Below are positions 1-9,847 of a stretch of 64,000 nt of DNA, one piece after another; within the stretch, counting starts at the first letter, position 1, and every line of letters begins with the position of its first letter. The translations under genes were made by a program, and so were the position numbers. This DNA is from Rosenbergiella gaditana. Its GTDB lineage: Bacteria > Pseudomonadota > Gammaproteobacteria > Enterobacterales > Enterobacteriaceae. Below the pieces are notes generated by a model, which saw only the letters and a list, made by a program, of their open reading frames with translations, did not search any database and had not been told where the DNA came from. The stretch lies in NCBI RefSeq assembly GCF_018494065.1, contig NZ_JABBFR010000004.1, forward strand, positions 1 to 64,000, written 5' to 3'.

Positions 1-31
1 CCCCATGCGAGAGTAGGGAACTGCCAGGCAT
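1..31 (+). rRNA. rrf: 5S ribosomal RNA, 3' end only
   Basis: The first 31 bases match the conserved 3' end of enterobacterial 5S rRNA (CCCCATGCGAGAGTAGG, then AACTGCCAGGCAT). The rest of the rRNA operon lies to the left of the window. In E. coli the rrnA operon also precedes the mob genes, so the context fits. Confidence 0.88.
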
Positions 32-41
32 CCAATAAGAC

Positions 42-71
42 AAAAAGGCCATCCTTACGGATGGCCTTTTT
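42..71 (+). terminator. rRNA operon terminator
   Basis: GGCCATCC and GGATGGCC form a perfect hairpin with a TTAC loop, preceded by an A run and followed by TTTTT. It lies 10 bases after the 5S end. The A run makes it able to act in both directions, so it can also end mobA transcription arriving from the right. Confidence 0.85.
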
Positions 72-86
72 GCATTGTCTTAATAA

Positions 87-644
87 TTACTTTAACGACT
101 CTTCATCATTAAAGTTAGCAAAGTGAGGAACATCCTCGCTAAATATCATGGCTCTACCGTGACTATTAAAAAAATCTAATACCTTTCGTCTTCCCTGCTG
201 GTAAAGAAAATCGTTCAATGCCTCCTGCAACTCTCGGTGAATAAGGCAAAAAAGCGGATGATCTTGGCCATTTTGGTGAACCCAAGTCAGCGCTAGCTTA
301 TTACACTGTGCAAAGTCGTAAAGTCGTTGCACATAATCACTCGGAAACAAAGGACTGTCACAAGGGGCCACTGCAAGCCACTCTGTTTGTATTGCTTCTA
401 AACCGACGTCAATACCGGCTAAGGGCCCAAGCAATTGCAGCGCCTTATCCTGGATCACAGGAAAACCACGTTGTTGGTAAAGAGCGATATTTCGATTAGC
501 ATTGACGACTAGGCAGGTGACTTGGGGAGAAAAATTTTCGATAACATGGTCGATCAACGCTTTCTTGTGCCATAGCACAAGCCCCTTATCTTTCCCTTTC
601 ATACGACGTCCAGCGCCGCCCGCCAAAATAATGCCACTAATCAC
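87..644 (-). CDS. mobA: molybdenum cofactor guanylyltransferase MobA
   Basis: This 185-residue protein is close to the 194 of E. coli MobA. It attaches GMP from GTP to molybdopterin to give the bis-MGD cofactor of cytoplasmic molybdoenzymes. The N-terminus has the nucleotidyltransferase signature LAGGAGRRMKGKDKGL (residues 7-22), followed by a metal-binding D in APCDSPLF. The partner mobB, which overlaps mobA in E. coli, is absent: the gene is followed directly by the rRNA terminator. MobB is not essential for the reaction in E. coli, so MobA is probably functional alone. Confidence 0.93.
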   Translation of the reverse strand: MISGIILAGGAGRRMKGKDKGLVLWHKKALIDHVIENFSPQVTCLVVNANRNIALYQQRGFPVIQDKALQLLGPLAGIDVGLEAIQTEWLAVAPCDSPLFPSDYVQRLYDFAQCNKLALTWVHQNGQDHPLFCLIHRELQEALNDFLYQQGRRKVLDFFNSHGRAMIFSEDVPHFANFNDEESLK

Positions 645-739
645 AGTGAGTCCCTCTCAATAAATAGCTCAAATAATCGGACTGCTAAGCAGTGTTGATG
701 TTATCCTGCTGCTCAGCTTTTTATATTATTGCAGAGATT

Positions 740-1726
740 ATGATCCAACCGAGCTTCGATTTCCAAACTCTCGATCCCGAAACTGTATTAGACTCGTTAT
801 GGAATACGGGGATACGCGTTGACTCCGGGTTAACCCCGCTCAATAGCTATGAAAACCGTGTCTGGCAATTTAGTGACGAAGACCGTAAACGTTACGTTGC
901 TAAGTTTTACCGTCCACAGCGTTGGTCGGTCGATCAACTGCAAGAAGAACATCAGTTCACGCAAGAACTTGCTGATGCCAATATTGCTGTTGCTGCTCCG
1001 CTAAGCTTTCAAGGCACGACACTGCAGCAAACAGAAGGAATAAGATTCGCGCTTTTTCCCAGTATGGGAGGGCGACAGTATGAGATTGATAATTACGATC
1101 ATCTTGAACGAGCGGCCCAAACGTTAGCGCGTATCCATCAGGTCGGACGGCAACGTCAATTTCACTATCGGCCAACCTTTGGCCTCGATGAATATTTTCA
1201 TCAACCTCTTGCTTTGTTGCAGGAAACGCCATTGATTCCTGCGGCATTAAGAGCGGATTTCATCACTGTTATGACTGAGTTAGGGGCACAATTAACCCAA
1301 GTATGGCATACGGACTGGGAATCTTTACGCTTACACGGTGATTGCCATCCCGGTAATATTCTTTGGCGAGATGGACCGCTGTTTGTCGATTTAGACGATG
1401 CGCGTAATGGCCCTGCCGTACAAGATCTTTGGATGTTAGTTAGCGGCGACCTGAATGAGCAACGAGTCCAATGGGATATTCTGCTAGAATGCTATACAGA
1501 GCTGACCGAGTTCAACATTAATGAATTGTCACTGATTGAGCCTTTACGTGTGATGCGCATGGTATATTATCTAGCGTGGGTAGTCAGACGTTGGCAAGAT
1601 CCTGCTTTTCCTAAAGCTTTTCCTTGGTTTGAAGAGGCCGATTTCTGGTATCGGCAGATTGCAGAAATCAAAGCGCAGATCGCGTTATTGCAATCGCCCC
1701 CATCACTGATTATGCCTCAATTTTGA
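740..1726 (+). CDS. srkA: stress response kinase A (YihE/RdoA)
   Basis: The protein is 328 residues when started at the ATG at 740, the same length as E. coli SrkA; an upstream in-frame ATG at 692 would add 16 non-conserved residues. It is a cytoplasmic Ser/Thr kinase of the aminoglycoside-phosphotransferase fold that protects from stress-induced death by countering MazEF. It contains RVDSGLTPLNSYENRVW, the catalytic loop HGDCHPGNILW (HxDxxxxN) and the metal-binding FVDLDDARNGP. dsbA starts 25 bases downstream, as in E. coli, where the two are co-transcribed under Cpx control. yihD, which precedes it in E. coli, is missing. Confidence 0.95.
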   Translation: MIQPSFDFQTLDPETVLDSLWNTGIRVDSGLTPLNSYENRVWQFSDEDRKRYVAKFYRPQRWSVDQLQEEHQFTQELADANIAVAAPLSFQGTTLQQTEGIRFALFPSMGGRQYEIDNYDHLERAAQTLARIHQVGRQRQFHYRPTFGLDEYFHQPLALLQETPLIPAALRADFITVMTELGAQLTQVWHTDWESLRLHGDCHPGNILWRDGPLFVDLDDARNGPAVQDLWMLVSGDLNEQRVQWDILLECYTELTEFNINELSLIEPLRVMRMVYYLAWVVRRWQDPAFPKAFPWFEEADFWYRQIAEIKAQIALLQSPPSLIMPQF

Positions 1727-1751
1727 ATGATAATTTGGAGATAAGTAAAAA

Positions 1752-2378
1752 ATGAAAAAAGTATTATTTGCTCTTTTTGGGGCGATGCTTGCCTTTGGCG
1801 CTTCGGCAGCAACTTTTACGGAAGGTAAGCAGTATCAAGTAATTGAAAAACCAGTTAATGGCGCGCCAAAAGTCGTCGAATTTTTCTCGTTTTTCTGCCC
1901 ACATTGCTATGAGTTCGAAAATACCTACAAAATCAACCAAGCAGTTGAACAAGGTCTGCCTGCAAATGTGAAATTAACCCGTTATCACGTTGACTTCTTG
2001 GGTGGCGATTACGGTCCAATCTTTACTCATGCTTGGGCAGTCGCTATGGCGCTTGGCGTTGAAGATAAAGTGATGGATCCTATCTTTGAAGGCCTGCAAA
2101 AATCTCAGACGATCAAAGACCAACAGAGCTTAAAAGAGGCCTTCATCAAAGCGGCCGGCATCACTTCTGAAGCCTATGACTCAGCGTGGAACAGTTTTGC
2201 GGTTAAAGCACTAGTCAGTCAGCAAGAAAAAGCGGCCACTGATTTTAATCTCAGCGGTGTGCCTGCACTCTTTATTAACGGTAAATACCAGATCAATAAT
2301 GCAGGACTTGATACCAGCTCATTACCTAACTTCTCGGCTGACTATGTTAACGTCACAAAGTTTTTACTGAATAAATAA
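1752..2378 (+). CDS. dsbA: periplasmic thiol:disulfide oxidoreductase DsbA
   Basis: This 208-residue protein has a signal peptide (residues 1-19, cleaved after ASA) and introduces disulfides into exported proteins; DsbB re-oxidises it. The thioredoxin-fold active site CPHC is at residues 49-52 in FFSFFCPHCYEF, and the cis-proline loop is SGVPALF. Length equals E. coli DsbA. It is the second gene of the srkA-dsbA unit and ends at a clear terminator. Targets in this window probably include surface proteins such as the periplasmic Tlde1-type and porin products, although that is inference. Confidence 0.97.
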   Translation: MKKVLFALFGAMLAFGASAATFTEGKQYQVIEKPVNGAPKVVEFFSFFCPHCYEFENTYKINQAVEQGLPANVKLTRYHVDFLGGDYGPIFTHAWAVAMALGVEDKVMDPIFEGLQKSQTIKDQQSLKEAFIKAAGITSEAYDSAWNSFAVKALVSQQEKAATDFNLSGVPALFINGKYQINNAGLDTSSLPNFSADYVNVTKFLLNK

Positions 2379-2385
2379 GCCTAAG

Positions 2386-2420
2386 ACCTCTGAATACTAG
2401 GGTGTTCAGAGGTTTATTCT
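2386..2420 (+). terminator. terminator after dsbA
   Basis: ACCTCTGAA (2386-2394) and TTCAGAGGT (2405-2413) form a perfect 9-bp stem followed by TTATTCTGTTTC. It starts 8 bases after the dsbA stop and isolates srkA-dsbA from polA. Confidence 0.75.
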
Positions 2421-2586
2421 GTTTCGAATTAAAAACTCGATCATTTTATTCACAGAAGTATAACGCTGTGACAATGTAAGCAAAAAGCAAAGTTATAATT
2501 TAACATATTGTTTTAAATGACTTTTCTATAGATCGATTGTATATTTCGATCAATCTGTAATTAACGCAATAAATAGATCCACAGAG

Positions 2587-2595
2587 TTATCCACA
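2587..2595 (+). promoter_or_regulatory. DnaA box upstream of polA
   Basis: TTATCCACA matches the high-affinity DnaA consensus TTATNCACA exactly, and its context CAGAGTTATCCACAG equals that around box R4 of E. coli oriC. It is the only perfect box in the 333-base dsbA-polA gap. The rest of that gap is AT-rich, with a TATAAT at 2494 lacking a good -35 partner. DnaA stimulation of polA is known in E. coli, so this is probably a regulatory site and not an origin. Confidence 0.6.
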
Positions 2596-2711
2596 GGATC
2601 TTAGGCTCCATTTTCTTTATGTGATCATGCCAGTCGCTGACATGTTCAACATTTATTCTATTCTGTGGCATGCTATCGCTCATCCACGGCTCAACTCAGA
2701 AATTAATACCT

Positions 2712-5489
2712 ATGGCTCAAATCGCACAAAACCCGCTGATCCTAATAGATGGTTCTTCTTATCTCTACCGTGCATTTCATGCATTTCCCCCGCTCACCAA
2801 TGCTGCTGGGGAACCGACTGGGGCGATGTATGGCGTACTGAACATGTTGCGAAGCTTATTACTGCAATATCAACCCAGCCATGTTGCGGTAGTCTTTGAT
2901 GCCAAAGGGAAAACCTTTCGTGATGAGCTGTTTGCTGAATATAAATCTCATCGTCCACCGATGCCGGATGATCTACGGTCACAAATAACACCGCTGCATC
3001 AAATGGTTAAAGCGATGGGTTTACCTCTGCTCGCGGTTTCGGGCGTCGAGGCTGATGATGTTATCGGGACGCTCGCTCGGCAAGCGGAGCGCGAAGGACG
3101 TGATGTGCTGATTAGCACCGGCGATAAGGATATGGCACAGCTAGTAAGTTCCCATATCACGCTAATCAATACCATGAATAACACCGTTCTTGGGCCTGAA
3201 GAAGTTAAAGAAAAATACGGTGTCCCACCTGAACTAATCATCGATTATTTAGCCCTGATGGGTGACTCGTCCGATAACATCCCTGGTGTGCCGGGTGTCG
3301 GTGAAAAAACTGCTCAGGCTTTATTGCAAGGGTTGGGTGGCTTAAACACCCTCTATGACGATCTCGATAAGGTTGCCAGCTTAAGTTTTCGCGGTGCGAA
3401 AACGATGGGGAAAAAACTGGCTGAGAATAAAGAAATGGCTATGCTCTCTTATCAGCTCGCCACGATAAAAACCGACGTTGAGCTAGACCTCACCTGTGAG
3501 CAATTAAATGTCGCTCCCTTAGACCAAAAGCTTCTCCTTGAGCTGTTTGCACGTTTTGAATTTAAGCGCTGGTTAAGTGATGTGGAGAACAATAGCTGGT
3601 TAAGCGGCAAGCCGGTATCAAGTGCGAAAAATAGCGCACCTGTGGACGTTGTTGCAGTTGCTGAAGTCAGTTTATGCTCTGATCATTACCAAACGATTTT
3701 TGAACAGGCCCAGCTTGATCAATGGCTTGTGAAACTTGAAAGCAGTGAGCTTTTCTCGTTTGATTTAGAAACGACTTCTCTTGATTCCTACTCGGCAGAA
3801 ATTGTCGGTCTATCCTTTGCGACAGCTGCCGGTCAAGCCGCCTATTTACCCCTTGCTCATGACTATTTAGATGCGCCTGAGCAATTGAACCGTGATGAAG
3901 TGCTAGCTCAATTTAAGCCATTGTTAGAAGATGAAAATTTGGCAAAAGTGGGTCAGAACCTGAAGTACGACCGTGGTGTGTTACTCAACTATGGGATTGA
4001 GTTAAAAGGGATTCGCTTTGATACGATGCTGGAATCTTATCTTTATAACAGTGTGGCAGGTAAGCACGATATGGATAGCCTCTCGCAGCGTTGGTTAGGC
4101 CATAAGACGATCACGTTTGAGGAAATTGCGGGTAAAGGGAAAAAACAGTTAACCTTTAATCAAATATCACTTGAACAGGCAGCCCATTACGCTGCCGAAG
4201 ATGCGGATGTGACGCTACAACTGCATGAGAAAATTTGGCCATTATTAGAAAAAGAAGCTGGTCCTAAAAAAATATTCAGCGAGATTGAGATGCCACTCGT
4301 CCCAGTCATCTCGAAAATCGAACGTAATGGTGTACTGATTGAGCCACTGATTCTTTCGGCACACTCTCAAGAACTTGCTCAACGTCTTGAGGAGCTGGAG
4401 AAAAAAGCCCACGAGCTGGCAGGAGAAAGTTTTAACCTCTCCTCACCTAAACAGTTACAGACGATTCTATTTGAAAAGCAAGGAATTAAGCCGACGAAGA
4501 AAACCCCTGGTGGCGCACCTTCAACCAGTGAAGAGGTGCTGGCAGAGCTAGCGCTAGATTACCCCTTACCTAAAGTGATTCTTGAGCATCGTGGTCTCTC
4601 GAAGTTAAAGTCGACGTATACTGATAAGCTTCCTCTAATGATTAGTCCAGTCACTGGGCGCTTACACACCTCTTATCATCAGGCGGTCACGGCGACGGGG
4701 CGGCTTTCTTCGACCGATCCTAATCTACAGAATATACCGGTGCGTAATGACGAGGGACGTCGTATTCGTCAGGCGTTTATTGCCGCGCCTGATCATAAAA
4801 TTTTGGCAGCTGACTATTCGCAAATCGAACTTCGGATTATGGCGCATCTCTCTCAAGATAAAGGCTTATTAGAGGCCTTTGCACAAGGTGAGGATATACA
4901 CAGGGCCACTGCCTCAGAAGTCTTTGGTACCCCCTTAGACAAGGTCACCGGAGAGCAGCGCCGCAGTGCTAAAGCGATTAACTTTGGTCTGATTTATGGT
5001 ATGAGTTCGTTCGGGTTATCGCGCCAATTAGGTATTGCCCCCGGTGAAGCGAAAAAGTATATGGATCTCTACTTTGAGCGCTACCCGGGTGTGTTGACCT
5101 ATATGGAAACCACTCGGCAAAGTGCGGCTGAAAAAGGATACGTTGAAACCATTGAAGGTCGCCGACTCTATTTACCGGATATCAAATCAAGTAATGCGAT
5201 TCGTCGTAAAGCCGCGGAGCGTGCAGCAATCAATGCGCCAATGCAAGGGACGGCGGCGGATATTATCAAGCGTGCGATGATCGGTGTTGATCTCTGGTTG
5301 GCCACTCAAGATCCGAATCGTATCAAGATGATCATGCAAGTACACGATGAATTAGTATTTGAAGTTCATCAAGATTTAGTGGAGACCGCGACTCAAAAAG
5401 TCCGTGAGATCATGGAAAATTGCGTCACGCTAGCGGTGCCTCTGCAAGTCGATACGGGTCTTGGTGATAACTGGGATCAGGCGCATTAA
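2712..5489 (+). CDS. polA: DNA polymerase I
   Basis: Starting at ATG 2712 gives [16 protein letters not shown], matching the E. coli N-terminus, and 925 residues (E. coli 928); an upstream in-frame ATG at 2670 adds 14 unrelated residues. Three domains are visible. The 5'-3' exonuclease (about 1-320) has GDKDMAQLV and [18 protein letters not shown]. The 3'-5' exonuclease (about 325-515) keeps the DxE pair in FDLETTSLD. The polymerase (about 520-925) has [26 protein letters not shown] and VHDELVFEV. It fills gaps and removes RNA primers. Spot 42 RNA, which follows polA in E. coli, is not present; dcyD follows after 14 bases. Confidence 0.98.
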   Translation: MAQIAQNPLILIDGSSYLYRAFHAFPPLTNAAGEPTGAMYGVLNMLRSLLLQYQPSHVAVVFDAKGKTFRDELFAEYKSHRPPMPDDLRSQITPLHQMVKAMGLPLLAVSGVEADDVIGTLARQAEREGRDVLISTGDKDMAQLVSSHITLINTMNNTVLGPEEVKEKYGVPPELIIDYLALMGDSSDNIPGVPGVGEKTAQALLQGLGGLNTLYDDLDKVASLSFRGAKTMGKKLAENKEMAMLSYQLATIKTDVELDLTCEQLNVAPLDQKLLLELFARFEFKRWLSDVENNSWLSGKPVSSAKNSAPVDVVAVAEVSLCSDHYQTIFEQAQLDQWLVKLESSELFSFDLETTSLDSYSAEIVGLSFATAAGQAAYLPLAHDYLDAPEQLNRDEVLAQFKPLLEDENLAKVGQNLKYDRGVLLNYGIELKGIRFDTMLESYLYNSVAGKHDMDSLSQRWLGHKTITFEEIAGKGKKQLTFNQISLEQAAHYAAEDADVTLQLHEKIWPLLEKEAGPKKIFSEIEMPLVPVISKIERNGVLIEPLILSAHSQELAQRLEELEKKAHELAGESFNLSSPKQLQTILFEKQGIKPTKKTPGGAPSTSEEVLAELALDYPLPKVILEHRGLSKLKSTYTDKLPLMISPVTGRLHTSYHQAVTATGRLSSTDPNLQNIPVRNDEGRRIRQAFIAAPDHKILAADYSQIELRIMAHLSQDKGLLEAFAQGEDIHRATASEVFGTPLDKVTGEQRRSAKAINFGLIYGMSSFGLSRQLGIAPGEAKKYMDLYFERYPGVLTYMETTRQSAAEKGYVETIEGRRLYLPDIKSSNAIRRKAAERAAINAPMQGTAADIIKRAMIGVDLWLATQDPNRIKMIMQVHDELVFEVHQDLVETATQKVREIMENCVTLAVPLQVDTGLGDNWDQAH

Positions 5490-5503
5490 GCGAGAAGATA
5501 AAA

Positions 5504-6475
5504 ATGATGTTGATCGATAATTACCCGAAAATAGAACTGGTTGGCGCGCCGACACCGATTGAGTACTTACCGCGGCTTTCCGACTACGCGGAGCGAGATA
5601 TTTATATTAAACGTGATGACCTCACCCCCCTAGGATTGGGGGGGAATAAACTGCGCAAATTAGAGTATCTTGCAGCAGAAGCCCTACAAGAAGGAGCCGA
5701 TGTTTTGCTCACTGCGGGGGCTATTCAGTCAAATCATGTTAGGCAGACTGCCGCAGTTGCAGCGAAACTTGGCCTAAAATGTATGGCGATATTAGAAAAT
5801 CCTTTAGAGGAAGCGAGTGACAGTTATCAGCAAAATGGTAACCGCTTATTATTAGACCTATTGGGGGTGAATGTTATCCCTGCACAAGTCGGGCTATCTC
5901 TCGCTGAACAGCTCGTCACGCAAGCAGAGTTATTGCAAGCGCAAGGTTTTCGTCCCTACATTGTTCCAGTGGGAGGGTCGAACACCCTTGGAAGCTTGGG
6001 GTATATCGGCTGTGCGCAAGAAATTTTGCATCAAGTTACCGATATCCCAGATTTAGCTGCGGTGGTAGTTGCATCAGGCAGTGGTGGAACCCATGCCGGA
6101 CTTTCGGTGGGCTTAGAACATTATCTGCCGCACGTTTCCTTGGTTGGTGTCACGGTTTCGCGCAGTAGCGCTCAGCAACAGCCTATTGTCGAAGCACTGC
6201 GCCAATCTATTGCCGAGATGCTTGGCGTAACATTAAAACAGCCTATAGAACTTTGGGATGACTTCTATGCACCCGGTTACGGATACACCAATGATACGGG
6301 TAACGATGCATTGAATTTACTGGCACAGCTGGAAGGGATCTTCCTTGACCCCGTTTATACAGCCAAAGCGATGGCAGGGTTGTTAACCGGTATCAGTAGC
6401 CAGCGTTTTTCACAAGCTGGCCCACTGCTATTTATCCATACGGGGGGTTCCCCCGCGCTCTTTGCCTACTCTTGA
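5504..6475 (+). CDS. dcyD: D-cysteine desulfhydrase
   Basis: This 323-residue PLP enzyme (E. coli 328) converts D-cysteine to pyruvate, sulfide and ammonia in the cytoplasm. The PLP lysine lies in [13 protein letters not shown], the phosphate/substrate loop in [13 protein letters not shown], and the glycine-rich cofactor cup in [10 protein letters not shown]. Two adjacent ATG codons at 5504 and 5507 are both possible starts. It lies 14 bases after polA on the same strand and overlaps blc tail-to-tail by 10 bases. A related ACC deaminase function is less likely given the close fit to DcyD. Confidence 0.92.
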   Translation: MMLIDNYPKIELVGAPTPIEYLPRLSDYAERDIYIKRDDLTPLGLGGNKLRKLEYLAAEALQEGADVLLTAGAIQSNHVRQTAAVAAKLGLKCMAILENPLEEASDSYQQNGNRLLLDLLGVNVIPAQVGLSLAEQLVTQAELLQAQGFRPYIVPVGGSNTLGSLGYIGCAQEILHQVTDIPDLAAVVVASGSGGTHAGLSVGLEHYLPHVSLVGVTVSRSSAQQQPIVEALRQSIAEMLGVTLKQPIELWDDFYAPGYGYTNDTGNDALNLLAQLEGIFLDPVYTAKAMAGLLTGISSQRFSQAGPLLFIHTGGSPALFAYS

Positions 6476-6999
6476 CCGGTCCAGAGTAATTGGTCGATAG
6501 CAAATCCCGCCTGTTTGGCCTTCATTAATAACGTTTGACGCGAGTCAGGCGTTAAGTGGGGCTGGCGGGAGAGTATCCATAGGTAACTTCTATCTGGCCC
6601 GCAGACCAAAGCGGTTTGATAATCGTCATCCAAAGCAATCACGTTGTAGCTTGCATAAAAAGGCCCGAAAAACGAGACTTTTAATGCCGCAAGGTGGTTG
6701 CTACCGGTAAAGCGGGCCTTGCCGATACTCTCGGACCATTGACCTTTTTTAGGGTTAAACCCACGGTTAATAACGGTGACGGTACCGTCATCTTGTAAAT
6801 GATAGGTCGCCGTGACGTGGGTTAAGCCCTTTTCAAATCGATTCTCAAGCCTTGCCACTTCAAACCACTTACCTTGGTATTTCTCGATATCAAACTGTGT
6901 GACCGGTTTAACGCCTGCGGGTGGCGTCAAATTTTGACAGGCCGACAATAATGCGAGAGAACCCAAACCAATGAGGGGTAATAGCAGTTTATATTTCAT
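6466..6999 (-). CDS. blc: outer-membrane lipoprotein lipocalin Blc
   Basis: This 177-residue bacterial lipocalin has an N-terminal lipoprotein signal with lipobox LLSAC (lipidated C21). The following S/Q-type residue (CQN) favours outer-membrane sorting. Lipocalin motifs include [20 protein letters not shown] and the later YLWILSRQP. The family binds lysophospholipids and fatty acids and is induced in stationary phase in E. coli. The gene ends inside the convergent dcyD end, so no separate terminator fits between them. Confidence 0.92.
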   Translation of the reverse strand: MKYKLLLPLIGLGSLALLSACQNLTPPAGVKPVTQFDIEKYQGKWFEVARLENRFEKGLTHVTATYHLQDDGTVTVINRGFNPKKGQWSESIGKARFTGSNHLAALKVSFFGPFYASYNVIALDDDYQTALVCGPDRSYLWILSRQPHLTPDSRQTLLMKAKQAGFAIDQLLWTGQE

Positions 7000-7037
7000 C
7001 TCTATTGCCTTCTTTCTACCGTAATCATTGAGTGTCG

Positions 7038-7691
7038 TTAAAGTATTTCTTTAGTCCCGTTGTACAGATGGAGGACTAATTCGCTTTTCCAAAACTCGCC
7101 TAAAAATACATCTTCCACAGATATTGATTTTTGCTCGAGTTTAGACGTTAGCCACTCCTCATCTTTTTCGATAATTTCTAGGCCATGTTGGCGAATTTCA
7201 CCGGTTTTAATTACCAATACCGAAAACATTGTCGCTTCTTTAGTGATGACGCTCAGTTGTCCGCCGGGCTCGACTTGTGCGTAACGCACTTCTTCAAAAG
7301 AATTGATGCCTAGGGAGTGAAGTTGTGAGGTTAGGCTTACGATATCGAGTTTGTTTCGACTTTTTAAAACATTTTCAAGAATGAAATTACCGTTCTTCAT
7401 GATGGGAATCGGGTCGCCAATGGTAATAGTACGTATTGCCGAGATGTGCTTACTCGCAAAATTTAATGCGCTAATGAGTAACACACCCAGAAGGAGTAAA
7501 ATGACATACTGTTGCAGGGGGATGGTATCACTGTAGATCACCCCCCCGATGATTCCCCCCAGCACGAAGTTTCCGATAAAATCGATCGGGGTCATCTGTG
7601 AAAGTTGGGTCTTACCGGTAAGATTGAGGTGAGCAATAAGTACGCAGAATCCAATCAGTAATTTGAGGAAAGTGAACTCGTAATATCCCAC
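7038..7691 (-). CDS. DUF421/YetF-type membrane protein
   Basis: This 217-residue protein has about three N-terminal membrane segments (residues 8-24, 40-55, 62-80) and a cytoplasmic C-terminal half of about 130 residues. TPIDFIGNFVLGGIIGGVIY and DIVSLTSQLHSLGINSFEEVRYAQVEPGG are characteristic of DUF421 (YetF/YcaP-like) proteins, whose function is poorly defined. It is transcribed alone between blc and yceI. Confidence 0.85.
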   Translation of the reverse strand: MGYYEFTFLKLLIGFCVLIAHLNLTGKTQLSQMTPIDFIGNFVLGGIIGGVIYSDTIPLQQYVILLLLGVLLISALNFASKHISAIRTITIGDPIPIMKNGNFILENVLKSRNKLDIVSLTSQLHSLGINSFEEVRYAQVEPGGQLSVITKEATMFSVLVIKTGEIRQHGLEIIEKDEEWLTSKLEQKSISVEDVFLGEFWKSELVLHLYNGTKEIL

Positions 7692-7772
7692 AAATTATCC
7701 TTACTAATATTATCAATGAATGACATTAAGGATAATACAAATTCTCGACCAGAGAAGAGATACAAAGAAATT

Positions 7773-7801
7773 ATTCCCAATAAAATGATCTTATTGGGAA
7801 T
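7773..7801 (-). terminator. hairpin terminator after the YceI gene
   Basis: ATTCCCAATAA (7773-7783) pairs perfectly with TTATTGGGAAT (7791-7801) over 11 bp. It lies 11 bases past the YceI stop. The minus-strand tail is AATTTCTTTG, a modest U tract. Confidence 0.6.
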
Positions 7802-7811
7802 GGGGATAACG

Positions 7812-8396
7812 CTACTTAGCGTAGGCTTCTGTCGAAATGCTCAGGCTAATCGCATCGCTCACCGCAGGAACATATTTATCAATACCGAAGGCTGAACGTT
7901 GTAATGTACCGCTAGCATCAAAGCCTACCGCTTGCTTCTTTACCATGGCATGCTCACCGATCTTATTGAGCGTGGCATGAAGCGTTACCGGTTTTGTGAC
8001 ACCTTTTAGCGTTAAATTCCCTTGGACATCATACTTGTGCTCACCGCGAGGGATCACTTTAGTACTGGTGAAGGTTGCCGTGGAATATTTCGTGGTATCA
8101 AAATAATCCCCGCCTTGGAACTCTTTGGTTAAGGCCGGGACATGGGTATCGATATTACTCACCGGAATAGAGACTTGTACGGATGAGGTAGCCGGATGCT
8201 GTGGATCGAATTTAATCACCCCAGTTGCCCCAGGGATATCAGCGGTAGGATGAGAAAAACCGAAGTGGTCCCAACTGACAACGATGGACGTATGGGCAGC
8301 ATCCAATTGGTAGTCGACTGTCGCTGCTTGGGATGCAGTACTATATAAAGTGCCGGCCGCAATGATAGGTAAGAGAAGAGAGCGCATTTTTTTCAT
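7812..8396 (-). CDS. YceI-family periplasmic lipid-binding protein
   Basis: This 194-residue protein has a signal peptide (1-24, ending ASQA before ATVDY). The mature part carries YceI features: DAAHTSIVVSWDHFGFSHPTA, EFQGGDYFDTTKYSTATF and NLTLKGVTKPVTL, forming the lipocalin-like barrel that binds polyisoprenoid lipids. E. coli YceI is induced by osmotic and alkaline stress. It has its own promoter region (8397-8529) and terminator, with no operon partner. Confidence 0.9.
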   Translation of the reverse strand: MKKMRSLLLPIIAAGTLYSTASQAATVDYQLDAAHTSIVVSWDHFGFSHPTADIPGATGVIKFDPQHPATSSVQVSIPVSNIDTHVPALTKEFQGGDYFDTTKYSTATFTSTKVIPRGEHKYDVQGNLTLKGVTKPVTLHATLNKIGEHAMVKKQAVGFDASGTLQRSAFGIDKYVPAVSDAISLSISTEAYAK

Positions 8397-8529
8397 TATT
8401 TTTCTATCCTATGTAGAGTGAGTTAATTAAGCATGACTTATTTATCAGATAACAGATAGTTAAGAGTTTTGTTCTCTTTGTTCAAATAAATTGTTCAAAA
8501 TTAGGACAGATATAACAAAAAGAGTATGA

Positions 8530-8545
8530 GTGCCTGGATAGGCAC
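8530..8545 (-). terminator. terminator after the OprD-type porin
   Basis: GTGCCT and AGGCAC form a 6-bp stem with a GGAT/ATCC loop, followed on the minus strand by TCATACTCTTTTTG. It lies 8 bases beyond the porin stop. Confidence 0.65.
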
Positions 8546-8553
8546 CCGAAGTT

Positions 8554-9819
8554 TTAGAAATCGTATTGCAGTGTAACGCGGTTTTGCCAGAAATCTTTCT
8601 TATACAGTGGTGAAGTCTGCACGCCGACAAAATCGGTCAAGCTAAGGCCTTTCAGTGCACCGCTAAAGCTATAAATACCATAAATTAAGTACTCAGACTG
8701 GCGTAAGCTCCCACTACTGTTTGACGGTTTAAGATCCATCCATGAGTAGCGGGTTCCAACGGTCACTTGCTCCGTCGCGCTATAATTCAAGCTGGTGGCC
8801 CAAGCATTACCATTCCCTAAGTCTTGAGTACTGGTGAAGAAAGGTTGGGCAAAATAAGGACCGGAAGAGGCGTTATGTGCATAAGGGGTCACAAGAGGAT
8901 ATTGATGACCACTGGCATTGTTCGCCAGATAGTCGTAGCCGAATTTCCAGTTTAGATTACTCAGCAGGTTTACAGAAAGTTGCCAGCCAATGCTTTGGCT
9001 GTTCACTGGTCCAGCTAAATCTTTCCCGTTACCGGTACCGCGAAGATACTGGATACCGAAATCTGGCTGTAAGGGCGCTTGGTTCCATTGGGCATGACCT
9101 TCGGTATAGAAAATATCACTGTAATCGTTATAATTTTCGTACCATGCGACGCCGTTCAGGTGAACATCGTTAAAATCCCAATGATGTCCGGCGCCCAATG
9201 ACCACATACCATGAGTTTTTTCGTCAGAGCCATAAGCGGTATAACGTTGTTGACGATCCGAACCCCAAGACTTGTAGCGGAATACTTTGGTTGCCCGGAT
9301 AAAATCTTCGCCCTGGCCATATTCGGCATCAATCGCTTGATAAATCATCGGCGTTATACGCCAGTCGTAATTTCCTAAGAAGGGAATATCGAGTTGTTGA
9401 TTACCTGCGGTGATCCGTAAATCATCACTACGCCACTGCAACCATGCTTCACCGATATTGGTTTGGTTATCGCCGAGTTCACTGACGGTCTGACTGGCTG
9501 CGCCATGATTGATACCGCGCACAAATATTCCACTGATCCCGAGGTTAAAGCCATCGAGCGGCGCCGTCTCATATTTTAGAAAACCACCGTAACTGATAGT
9601 GTCTTGATTCAAACCCTGAGCAAAATAGGCATTATGGGTCGAGTAGTACATTGAACGTAGACTACCGCTGACTTTACCTTGAGTTATGGCCTCTTCGAGC
9701 GTCGGGGCTGAGCTATTGTCTGCGGTGGCGGCGTAGCCAAGAACGGGCATAAACGCGGTCAATACTAAATAACGGGTGATACCGCGAGTGCGATGAGCTG
9801 ATGATGAGTGTGTATGCAT
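8554..9819 (-). CDS. OprD-family outer-membrane porin
   Basis: This 421-residue protein is of usual OprD length. It has a long signal region (about 1-30, ending GYAATAD) and a C-terminal aromatic residue (LQYDF) typical of outer-membrane barrels. The segment GKVSGSLRSMYYSTHNAYF followed by APLDGFNLGISGIFVRGINHG is OprD-like. It follows the deaminase by 28 bases on the same strand, which makes it the third gene of a permease-deaminase-porin operon. It therefore probably admits purines or related nitrogen compounds through the outer membrane. The substrate is inference from context. Confidence 0.85.
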   Translation of the reverse strand: MHTHSSSAHRTRGITRYLVLTAFMPVLGYAATADNSSAPTLEEAITQGKVSGSLRSMYYSTHNAYFAQGLNQDTISYGGFLKYETAPLDGFNLGISGIFVRGINHGAASQTVSELGDNQTNIGEAWLQWRSDDLRITAGNQQLDIPFLGNYDWRITPMIYQAIDAEYGQGEDFIRATKVFRYKSWGSDRQQRYTAYGSDEKTHGMWSLGAGHHWDFNDVHLNGVAWYENYNDYSDIFYTEGHAQWNQAPLQPDFGIQYLRGTGNGKDLAGPVNSQSIGWQLSVNLLSNLNWKFGYDYLANNASGHQYPLVTPYAHNASSGPYFAQPFFTSTQDLGNGNAWATSLNYSATEQVTVGTRYSWMDLKPSNSSGSLRQSEYLIYGIYSFSGALKGLSLTDFVGVQTSPLYKKDFWQNRVTLQYDF

Positions 9820-9847
9820 GTTATTCCGTACCTAAATAAAAAAATTA

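Noticed and set aside
2587..2595. DnaA box and several GATC sites before polA as a replication origin
   Set aside because: Only one perfect DnaA box, no oriC neighbours (gidA/mnmG, mioC, dnaA) and no 13-mer region. A regulatory site for polA is the simpler reading.
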